Assembly (NCBI GenBank): GCA_001871235.1
Contig: MNUV01000044.1
Coordinates: forward strand, 1 to 6,824
Direction of reading: 5' to 3'
From: Candidatus Falkowbacteria bacterium CG1_02_41_21
Lineage (GTDB): Bacteria; Patescibacteriota; Patescibacteriia; Patescibacteriales; UBA12465
DNA: 6,824 bases
The notes beneath the pieces were generated by a model. That model searched no databases, was not told the origin of the DNA, and saw nothing but the letters and a program-made list of their open reading frames with translations. Made by a program: the position numbers and the translations under genes. Positions 1-5,789 of this stretch are shown piece by piece; position 1 is the stretch's first letter, and every line of letters starts with the position of its first letter.

Positions 1-966
1 TTGGTATGGTTTTTTGAAATCTAGGGATTGTCTGGGACGACCATTAAGTAGGTCTTGAACTTTTTTCACTTCATATCGGGATACCTTGTTGAAGTCCGTT
101 CCTTTAGGAAAGAATTGTCTAATCAGTCCATTGGTATTTTCATTAGTTCCTCGTTCCCAGGGACTTCTGGGATGAGCGAAATAAACCTTGACCCCGGTGA
201 TATTAGTAAACAGTTTGTGGGAGGCCATTTCTCGCCCTTGGTCATAGGTCATTGATAGTTTCATCTGCTGGGGTAATTTCTTTACTTCTTTAGCAAAAGC
301 TTTAGCTACTGTTTCTGCCTTTTTGTCTTTAACTTGGATGAGAATAGTCGTGCGGGTCGTGCGCTCTACTAGAGTGCCAAGAGCCGAACGATTGTACTTA
401 CCCACAATCAAATCACCTTCCCAATGTCCCGGAATAATCCGGTCTTCCACCTCTTTCGGTCGTTCTTCAATCGAGAGCATATCTTCCAGTTTTCGTTCCA
501 TTTTGACACCTCTGGACTGTCTGTACCTTCTTTGATGATTCCGTCTCAAACAGGCTGTCAGCTCTTTCTTGAGGGTGCCTCGAGGCAGGACATAGATATA
601 GGTATAGATTGTCTCTGGTGATATCCGCATAGCCATATCTTCAGGATAATCTATTTTGAGCTCTGCGGCAATCTGTCGGGGTGACCATTTCTTTCTTAGT
701 TTCTGGCAGATATATTTCCAGAGCTTGAAATCATTATTTAATCGGTGCTTTCCAGCCTTTCTTTTAGCGGCATTTCTTCTGGCTCGATTTTGCGCTTTAG
801 TCGCTCGGTAGCTATACTTGTTACAACCACCCCGATTAACTTCTCGACTGATAGTACTGGTATAGCGTCCCAATTGTTTGGCGATATCGTTTAAAGAACA
901 ATCATGCGAGAGCATCCGGCTGATTTCTTCTCGCTCTAAATCACTCAATCTTTTATAATTTGTCAT
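1..966 (-). CDS. IS30-family transposase, C-terminus cut by window edge
   Basis: DDE transposase that would catalyse excision and insertion of its own IS element. Reading leftward from ATG at 966, the frame stays open for 322 codons to the window edge, so the stop lies outside; the family usually runs about 320-390 residues, so probably little is missing. The N-terminus (about residues 5-45) has the IS30 helix-turn-helix pattern, with LSDLEREEISRML, then LNDIAKQLGRYTSTISREV. A basic linker follows. The catalytic core shows D185 in HWEGDLIVG, D242 in TYDQGREMA and E276 in ERGTNENTNG, giving the D-D-33-E spacing typical of IS30, followed by LIRQFFPKGTDF and RPRQSLDFKKPY. No frameshift or internal stop is seen, so it looks intact as far as visible. 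It lies on the same strand as, and directly downstream of, rseP. No Shine-Dalgarno sequence precedes the ATG. Confidence 0.95.
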   Translation of the reverse strand, partial: MTNYKRLSDLEREEISRMLSHDCSLNDIAKQLGRYTSTISREVNRGGCNKYSYRATKAQNRARRNAAKRKAGKHRLNNDFKLWKYICQKLRKKWSPRQIAAELKIDYPEDMAMRISPETIYTYIYVLPRGTLKKELTACLRRNHQRRYRQSRGVKMERKLEDMLSIEERPKEVEDRIIPGHWEGDLIVGKYNRSALGTLVERTTRTTILIQVKDKKAETVAKAFAKEVKKLPQQMKLSMTYDQGREMASHKLFTNITGVKVYFAHPRSPWERGTNENTNGLIRQFFPKGTDFNKVSRYEVKKVQDLLNGRPRQSLDFKKPYQ

Positions 967-1023
967 AGAATTCTAACTTAACATTATTGGCGCTCCGCGC
1001 CAAATTTGTTGCGTTAGATTCTA
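966..1023. repeat. 58-bp imperfect palindrome at the IS30 end
   Basis: Seen directly: the outer arms (966-983 and 1007-1023) pair with one bulge (971), one G-T pair and one mismatch. An unpaired stretch of three bases per side follows, then an inner perfect stem TTGGCGC / GCGCCAA (987-993 and 997-1003) around a TCC loop. The outer arm ends at the last base of the transposase start codon. As RNA on the minus strand it would fold into a long hairpin ending at the AUG. It probably contains the element's terminal repeat. A role in blocking translation from read-through transcripts is inference. Confidence 0.7.
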
Positions 1024-1046
1024 GTCAGAAACTTAGTTTTAATTAA

Positions 1047-2306
1047 TTAAAAAAATTTAAGGACATCTTTGATGGTCACCCACACTATCAAGAGAATCAA
1101 CAGGAGAAAAAAGATGTTGTGTAAAAGATTCTCCAATTCTTTCCGCACCGGCCTCTTCTTAATCTTCTCAATTAGAAGAAAAACGGCCCGGCCGCCATCT
1201 AACGCCGGAATCGGCAAAAAATTAATCACCGCCAAGTTCAGTGACAGAAGAGCGGTAAACTGGAGCAAATAGGTAAAGCCCATGCGCGCTACCTGGCCCG
1301 TTAACGTAGCTATTCCCACCGGACCGGCCACAGCTCCTGCCACGGCGTTGCCACCGATTAGATTCCGAATCAGGTCATAGAAAGCGAGGATTATCGCCCA
1401 GAGTAACAGAATGGCCGTCTTGGATCCTTCCCACAAAGCTTGATACCAAGGATAATGAACAATGGCCGAAGCGGTTAGGAGCACGCCGATACCGCCCCGA
1501 TTGGTCTCCGCCAAAACCTGTGGCGTGACTTTAATCTCTTGCGGTTCGCTATAGCGTTTAATATGCAAAGTAACTTCCTGCCCCGCCTTATTGGCCAAAA
1601 AATTTTGGATATCTTCTTCGGAAAAAATTGCTTGGTCATTAATGCCCACCACCTGATCGCCTAACTTCACTCCCGCTTTTTCCGCCGGAGAGCCGGCTAT
1701 CACTTCCATAATCTGGACTTTCTTAGCTTCCATAGTTCCGCCCTTTTGCATATTTTCCGTATTTTGCGGCAGGCCGATCATAAAGCCGATTGATAATAAA
1801 GCCATGGCTAAAATGATGTTCATAAAAACGCCGGCAAAGAGAATCAAGAAACGTTTGTAAATCGGCTGAGCCGAAAAACTATCTCGATCAGCCGGCTCTT
1901 CCCCGTCCTGGCCTTTTATTTTTACAAAACCGCCCAAAGGAATCCAATTCAAAGAATAAACCGTACCGTAGGCTTCATCTTCGGCGGTCAATTCTCGATT
2001 GCCCCTGATAAAACGCCAGCGCTTGGCGGGAACGATAATATCAATTTCCCGTTTATCATCCGTAATTTTTTCAATCAACATTCCATTCTCATCTCTCTCG
2101 ATTTTGACATCAATGCTTTCCGTTTCCGAAATCTTTTTTAATTGTTTGCCCCGAATTAATTGGAAACCGAAGACTCGAGGCGGAAAACCGAAACCGAATT
2201 CCGGCGCTCCGACCTTGAACTTCTTGGCGGTCCAAAAATGTCCCAGCTCATGGGCAAAAACCAATAAAGACAAAACTAATAAAAATATTACAGCGGTAAA
2301 AATCAT
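1047..2306 (-). CDS. rseP: RseP-type site-2 intramembrane metalloprotease
   Basis: Membrane zinc protease of the M50 family, which cleaves transmembrane segments of membrane-bound substrates such as anti-sigma factors or leftover signal peptides. The 419 residues show a first membrane segment with the zinc-binding HELGH (H19, E20, H23). The conserved FGFGFPPRVFGF lies at 37-48 and SLNWIPLGGFVKI at 118-130. A second membrane segment spans about 152-178 and contains FAGVFMN. A PDZ domain (about 196-262, with AGSPAEKAGVKLGDQV) follows. Further hydrophobic segments lie near 296-318 and 345-365, the third zinc ligand D370 is in PALDGG, and a C-terminal helix spans about 394-412. Oddity: about 65 charged residues (51-115) separate FGF from SLNWIP, where E. 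coli-like RseP has only a short link. It is the last gene of the operon, 9 bases after frr, with no good ribosome binding site. The substrate here is unknown. Confidence 0.96.
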   Translation of the reverse strand: MIFTAVIFLLVLSLLVFAHELGHFWTAKKFKVGAPEFGFGFPPRVFGFQLIRGKQLKKISETESIDVKIERDENGMLIEKITDDKREIDIIVPAKRWRFIRGNRELTAEDEAYGTVYSLNWIPLGGFVKIKGQDGEEPADRDSFSAQPIYKRFLILFAGVFMNIILAMALLSIGFMIGLPQNTENMQKGGTMEAKKVQIMEVIAGSPAEKAGVKLGDQVVGINDQAIFSEEDIQNFLANKAGQEVTLHIKRYSEPQEIKVTPQVLAETNRGGIGVLLTASAIVHYPWYQALWEGSKTAILLLWAIILAFYDLIRNLIGGNAVAGAVAGPVGIATLTGQVARMGFTYLLQFTALLSLNLAVINFLPIPALDGGRAVFLLIEKIKKRPVRKELENLLHNIFFLLLILLIVWVTIKDVLKFF

Positions 2307-2315
2307 AAATAATAA

Positions 2316-2870
2316 TTAAATTTCCATCACTTCCTTCTCTTTGCGATCGCGCAAATTCTTAATCTCCTCATTTAATTTAGTGACGGCTTCGTCCAATTCT
2401 TTCATAAAACGAAATTTGTCATCCTCGCCAAACTCCTTATGGCTCTCCGCTTCTTCAATGGCCTGACGCACTTCTTCTCTAATTTGGCGAATGGAGACTT
2501 TGGCCTTTTCTTGTTTTTCATTAACCTTTTTAACCAAATCTTTCCGATTTTCCTCGGTCATCATCGGAATATTAACCCTGATTTTGTCCCCGTCATTTAC
2601 CACGCCCACGCCCAAATCAGCTTCAATTAGGGCTTTTTCCAAATCTTTCATCACATTTTTATCCCAAGGAGCGACAGTCAGGCTGCGGGAATCGGCCACG
2701 GCAATATTAGCCACGGCGTTGACCGGATTCTTGACGCCATAAGCTTCCACCAAAACGCCTTCCAGCAAACTGGGATTGGCCCGACCGGTCCGCAAAGTGG
2801 CAATGTCTTTTTTAAAAAAATCAATCACGCCCGTAAAATCAACTTGTTTATTTTGCAGATAAGTATTCAT
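2316..2870 (-). CDS. frr: Ribosome recycling factor
   Basis: Cytoplasmic factor that, together with EF-G, splits the post-termination ribosome so that subunits can be reused. The 184-residue length matches the family (about 185). The sequence has the diagnostic LRTGRANPSLL (26-36) in the first long helix, the beta-rich middle domain (about 32-104) with SRSLTVAPWD and KIRVNIPMMTEENRKDL, and the charged C-terminal helices of the three-helix bundle (about 105-184). The start is ATG at 2870, placed by the family's N-terminus. It lies 17 bases after the lipoprotein gene and is followed by rseP after 9 bases, so the genes are surely co-transcribed. There is no Shine-Dalgarno upstream (only A/T-rich sequence), so initiation probably relies on coupling or an unstructured leader. 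No unusual residues are seen. Confidence 0.98.
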   Translation of the reverse strand: MNTYLQNKQVDFTGVIDFFKKDIATLRTGRANPSLLEGVLVEAYGVKNPVNAVANIAVADSRSLTVAPWDKNVMKDLEKALIEADLGVGVVNDGDKIRVNIPMMTEENRKDLVKKVNEKQEKAKVSIRQIREEVRQAIEEAESHKEFGEDDKFRFMKELDEAVTKLNEEIKNLRDRKEKEVMEI

Positions 2871-2887
2871 ATAATTTTACTTATTTA

Positions 2888-4006
2888 TTATTTTTTTATC
2901 TTGTTAATGCCTAAATACATAACAGCCGTATTAACCGGGTCTACCAATAAAGCATTGCCCGCCCGGGAAGTTGGTAATTGCTTGGTGGTCCAAGTATTGC
3001 CGGCATCAGCGGAACGATAGAAAGTGGTATCGGTGACATAATACAATTCATTGGAATTTTTGGGATTGACGGCCAGAGCATTGATCATCGTTTCTTTCTC
3101 CGGAGTAATTAATTTGATCTTCGCCCAGCTGGAACCGTTGTCCAGTGATTTAAGCAGAACTTTATCGCTCGCCAAGAACATCGCATTATCGTTACCGAAT
3201 TCCAAGGCTTTAAAATTAAAGCCCATATTAAACTCTTTCAACTCTGAATTCAAATCCATCCAATTGGTGCCGTCAAACTTATTTTGATATTCGGCCAATT
3301 GATCTAGGTTAACCGCTTCGCTGGAATTAAAACGATATAAACCATTCTTAACCGAAGCCACAAACACCATCCGGCTGTCAGTCGGGTGAATAGCTATTCG
3401 TCTCACGCCGTCATTTAATCTTTGAATAGTGCGCCAAGTGCCTCCGCCGTCTAAAGATTTGATTACCTCCCCGCGAGAAGTGCCGATATAAACATTATTG
3501 CCGGCATAATGGTCAACCGCAATGGCCGTGACGGAGACATTGGGATTGCTGTCAAAATAAACCTCTTTCCAATTACGACTACAATCAATGGATTTATAAA
3601 GTTTATTGCCAATGGCGGCGTAAATGTTACATTTGTCGTTCGCATCAACGGCCACATCATTAATGGTCGCCCGCGGCAAAGTATCAACGTGATTCCAGCC
3701 CTTGGTCACGTTATAAGTATAATAGAGACCGTCATTAAAGGTGGGCATATACACCGCCGCGGCATCGCCCGGATCTATCACCAAATCGCTGATATCCAAA
3801 TGACCGATATTATCGGCCGATCCGGTAATAGTCGGCATCACGGACATTTGACGCCAGACATCGCCTTTATTGGCGGTCACAAAAACTCCGCCCAAATCAT
3901 TACCCGTCGCGGTTTGATTGGTTTTAAAACTCAGGGAACAACCCGAAAGGGTCATTGTCAAAATCAATAAAAATAAAACCGGTCCTAATTTTTTATTCAT
4001 ATTCAT
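2888..4006 (-). CDS. Asp-box (BNR/Ycf48-like) beta-propeller lipoprotein
   Basis: Predicted secreted, lipid-anchored protein of 372 residues. A signal peptide (KK, then a hydrophobic stretch 7-20) ends in the lipobox LSGC, giving C23 as the lipidated residue. The rest carries Asp-box repeats (S-x-D-x-G-x-T-W): SIDCSRNW (139-146, degenerate), SLDGGGTW (184-191), SLDNGSSW (287-294) and SADAGNTW (332-339), plus a degenerate copy near 43-51 (TANKGDVW). Segments such as IYAAIGNKLYKS, VYIGTSRGEVIKS and LYYVTDTTFYRS recur before the boxes, as in sialidase/VPS10/Ycf48-type propellers. The catalytic residues of sialidases cannot be recognised, so enzymatic activity is not claimed; a binding or assembly role at the cell surface is more likely. 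It sits 8 bases after holB and 17 before frr. The start could also be the ATG two codons inside (4000). Confidence 0.85.
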   Translation of the reverse strand: MNMNKKLGPVLFLLILTMTLSGCSLSFKTNQTATGNDLGGVFVTANKGDVWRQMSVMPTITGSADNIGHLDISDLVIDPGDAAAVYMPTFNDGLYYTYNVTKGWNHVDTLPRATINDVAVDANDKCNIYAAIGNKLYKSIDCSRNWKEVYFDSNPNVSVTAIAVDHYAGNNVYIGTSRGEVIKSLDGGGTWRTIQRLNDGVRRIAIHPTDSRMVFVASVKNGLYRFNSSEAVNLDQLAEYQNKFDGTNWMDLNSELKEFNMGFNFKALEFGNDNAMFLASDKVLLKSLDNGSSWAKIKLITPEKETMINALAVNPKNSNELYYVTDTTFYRSADAGNTWTTKQLPTSRAGNALLVDPVNTAVMYLGINKIKK

Positions 4007-4014
4007 ATTTTAAT

Positions 4015-5028
4015 TTAAATATTAATTGCGATATTTTCTAAAACATTCTTATAATTCACATTAGCGCTTAAATAATTACGGGACAGCTTTAAAAGTTTTA
4101 AAACCCGAAGCCAATCACCGGCCTCATAATTATTTTTGACTTTGAGCAAAGCATCTTTGGCCACTTCGTGCTGCAATAAATTTTGACTGCCGGAACTGAT
4201 TAATAATAGATCGCGCCCCACCGCTTCCCAGACGCTAATCAAATCGCCGGCCAGCAGTGATAAATCGCTTTCGCCTTTATGCGCCATAATCCATTTGGCG
4301 ATTAATTTGAAACGGTCCGGAATCTGATTCTCTAAAATGGTTAAGAAAAAATTAACGGCAGCCAAATAATTCTGGTAAAACTCCTTATCTTCCAAAAACT
4401 TAATCGCCAGCGGCGGTCGGCCCAAGGCTAAACGAGATAAATTCTTGGCCAGAGCGGGGTTCAGCTTATAATAATCGACTAAATGATCATGAATAATTTC
4501 GGTCCTGACCGGATAAAAATTAACCACTTGGCTGCGCGACACGATGGTCTTTAAAATGGCCTCTAAATGAGCCGTGATTAAGATAATAACAACCTGGGAC
4601 CGAGGCTCTTCTAAAATCTTTAATAGAGCATTCATGCCCTGCTCGGAAATCGTCTCGGCTTCTTTTATAATACCAATTTTATAGGAATTAGCAAAGGAGC
4701 TCATTTCCAATATTTTAATCAAATCCCGGATTTGCTCAATGGAAATATTCTTTTTCCCCGGTTCTCTTTGGACGACATGGAAATCACCCGACAAGCTCAT
4801 TTTTGACTCATCCAAATCGGCTAAATTCTCTTGTCGATTTTCATCCAGCAATAATAAATTCTTGGCAAAACAATAGGCAATGGTGTTTTTACCCAAATGT
4901 TCCGGTCCGGCAAAAATATAAGTTTGAGCCAAACGGCGATTCATCAAACTTTTAGTCAAAAAATCAATCGCGGCGGTATTGCCGATGAGCGGCCAAGAAA
5001 ATTCAATTGTGGACTTAACTTTTCCCAT
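4015..5028 (-). CDS. holB: DNA polymerase III delta'-like clamp-loader subunit
   Basis: AAA+ clamp-loader component that helps place the sliding clamp on DNA at the replication fork. With ATG at 5028 the protein has 337 residues. It opens with the typical WPLIGN near residue 13. It has a P-loop-like GPEHLGKN (41-48), the family segment SIEQIRDL (96-103), GIIKEAETIS in place of a Walker B motif, ALLKILEEP (134-142), VIILITA (sensor 1 area) and SRS (164-166) where an arginine-finger SRC is common. Only one cysteine is present, so the zinc-binding four-cysteine module of many delta'/gamma subunits is absent. The C-terminal half is helical. An in-frame TTG at 5049 would add seven residues and lies 18 bases after AAGGAG (5068-5073), but the ATG is preferred because the family homology begins after it. 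First gene of the operon; the lipoprotein follows after 8 bases. Distinguishing delta' from a DnaX homologue is not certain, but the length favours delta'. Confidence 0.88.
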   Translation of the reverse strand: MGKVKSTIEFSWPLIGNTAAIDFLTKSLMNRRLAQTYIFAGPEHLGKNTIAYCFAKNLLLLDENRQENLADLDESKMSLSGDFHVVQREPGKKNISIEQIRDLIKILEMSSFANSYKIGIIKEAETISEQGMNALLKILEEPRSQVVIILITAHLEAILKTIVSRSQVVNFYPVRTEIIHDHLVDYYKLNPALAKNLSRLALGRPPLAIKFLEDKEFYQNYLAAVNFFLTILENQIPDRFKLIAKWIMAHKGESDLSLLAGDLISVWEAVGRDLLLISSGSQNLLQHEVAKDALLKVKNNYEAGDWLRVLKLLKLSRNYLSANVNYKNVLENIAINI

Positions 5029-5075
5029 ATTAAAGTAATTGATCGGCAAGATTAAACTATTATTTTTCTCCTTAA

Positions 5076-5104
5076 ATTATACTATTTTTACGGACTTTAA
5101 ACAA
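5076..5104 (-). promoter_or_regulatory. Sigma70-like promoter of the holB-lipoprotein-frr-rseP operon
   Basis: On the minus strand, TTGTTT (5104-5099) is followed by a 17-base spacer and an exact TATAAT (5081-5076). Transcription would start near 5069, giving about 20 bases before the TTG at 5049 or 40 before the ATG at 5028. Because AAGGAG at 5073-5068 would lie at or before the transcript's first base, it is a doubtful ribosome binding site, another reason not to rely on it for the start. No other promoter of similar quality was noticed within the operon. Confidence 0.75.
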
Positions 5105-5111
5105 GTTTGAC

Positions 5112-5143
5112 TAAATAAAAAGAGCTTCTTAATGAAACTCTTT
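5112..5143 (-). terminator. Rho-independent terminator of the TPR gene
   Basis: Reading the minus strand, AAAGAG-TTTC (5143-5134) pairs with GAAG-CTCTTT (5128-5119) around the loop ATTAA, a 10-bp stem with one A/C mismatch, followed by a T-rich tail (TTATTT). It lies about 20 bases after the TPR stop codon and 8 bases before the -35 of the next promoter, so it separates the two transcription units. The stem is A/T-rich, so termination may be incomplete. Confidence 0.75.
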
Positions 5144-5163
5144 CTTTGGGAACTAAATGATTA

Positions 5164-5658
5164 TTAATCATTTATTTTCTGATAAATCTTCAAATCCGCT
5201 TCCGCTCCAATATTGTCCCCCAAGACTTTTTTGACCTTGGAGCGCCAGAGATAGACATCGCCATCAAAAGGCTCTAGACCGATGATTTCGTCCAAGTCTT
5301 TTAGGGCGGCTTCATAGTTCTTCAGGTAATACCAACATTTAGCGCGGGCCAAGAGACTGGAAAAATCATCCGGGTTGGCGGATAATATTCGAAAGAAATC
5401 CTCTAAAGCCAAGTAATATTCCTTTTGCAGGAGATAAATGTTACCTCGGACCGCATAGGAAAAATAATTGTTGGAGTCCTCCGAAATAGCCTCATTGATG
5501 TAAGCCAAGGCGGCCACCAAGTCACTGTCATGTTCTATTGCTGAAATGGCGAATAAAATATGATCGGTTTTAGTTTTAGGTTCAAAATCCTTCTTATTAT
5601 TTTGAGCCGAAGCTTGGACAAAGAACAAAGCGACGATAATTACTACAATCTTATTCAT
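5164..5658 (-). CDS. Exported tetratricopeptide-repeat protein
   Basis: Predicted secreted protein of 164 residues, role unknown. The N-terminus MNKIVVIIVALFF is a short classical signal peptide with an ASA cleavage site (residues 16-18) before Q19 and no lipobox cysteine. After a polar linker the remainder forms about four TPR-like units (32-64, 66-98, 99-132, 133-164), with typical positions such as YAVRGNIYLLQKEYYLALED, LLARAKCWYYLKNYEAALKD and LWRSKVKKVLGDNIGAEADL. TPR arrays bind peptides or scaffold protein complexes; here the location would be outside the cytoplasmic membrane. The ATG at 5658 is chosen because it gives the standard M-N-K signal peptide start; an in-frame TTG at 5664 would add two residues. 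There is no Shine-Dalgarno. The gene has its own promoter and terminator, so it is a single-gene unit. A function in secretion, pili or surface assembly would be speculation. Confidence 0.87.
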   Translation of the reverse strand: MNKIVVIIVALFFVQASAQNNKKDFEPKTKTDHILFAISAIEHDSDLVAALAYINEAISEDSNNYFSYAVRGNIYLLQKEYYLALEDFFRILSANPDDFSSLLARAKCWYYLKNYEAALKDLDEIIGLEPFDGDVYLWRSKVKKVLGDNIGAEADLKIYQKIND

Positions 5659-5678
5659 GTTCAACAGTATTTTTAGTG

Positions 5679-5690
5679 AGTGAAATCACT
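5679..5690. promoter_or_regulatory. Candidate operator: perfect palindrome AGTGAAATCACT
   Basis: A perfect 12-bp inverted repeat (AGTGA-AA-TCACT) overlaps the downstream half of the -10 element and the predicted start site of the TPR promoter. A dimeric regulator bound there would block initiation. No regulator gene lies in the window, and a 12-bp palindrome can arise by chance, so this is a positional inference. Confidence 0.4.
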
Positions 5691-5716
5691 ATACAATATA
5701 TTATTAGTTGTGTCAA
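5688..5716 (-). promoter_or_regulatory. Sigma70 promoter of the TPR gene
   Basis: On the minus strand an exact TTGACA (5716-5711), a 17-base spacer and TATAGT (5693-5688), five of six consensus bases. Transcription would start near 5681, leaving a leader of only about 23 bases without a Shine-Dalgarno sequence. The -35 hexamer directly abuts the T-tract of the preceding gene's terminator. Confidence 0.8.
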
Positions 5717-5766
5717 ATAAAAAATCCCCCGGAATTCAAGAACTTTAAGTTCTAAGAATCCGAGGG
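5717..5766 (-). terminator. Rho-independent terminator of the orphan gene
   Basis: Minus-strand sequence CCCTCGGA (5766-5759) pairs with TCCGGGGG (5733-5726) including one G-U pair, an internal loop follows, then AGAAC (5753-5749, with flanking base) pairs with GTTCT/GTTCTT (5743-5738) around a TTAAA loop. The run ATTTTTTAT (5725-5717) follows directly. It ends 24 bases past the stop of the gene at 5790 and insulates it from the TPR promoter, whose -35 begins at the next base. Confidence 0.88.
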
Positions 5767-5789
5767 ACAAAGGGTCAAAGGCCAAAGAG

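Larger units (their letters stand above)
1..1024 (-). mobile_element. IS30-family insertion sequence, 5' portion
   Basis: The element comprises the transposase gene plus about 58 bases of upstream terminal sequence. The outer boundary is placed near 1023-1024 because the palindrome that starts at the transposase ATG ends there and the sequence beyond is A/T-rich spacer after the rseP stop. The other end lies outside the window, so terminal inverted repeats and the target duplication cannot be compared and the exact boundary is a guess within about 15 bases. Insertion lies immediately behind rseP without disrupting it. Confidence 0.75.

Noticed and set aside
1999..2319. A 106-codon plus-strand open frame opposite rseP
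   Set aside because: Antisense to the conserved zinc-site and insert region of rseP; no ribosome binding site or recognisable domain.
3509..3970. A 153-codon plus-strand open frame opposite the lipoprotein gene
   Set aside because: It is fully antisense to a gene with a clear lipobox and Asp-box repeats, has no family features, and its sequence reflects the complementary codons.
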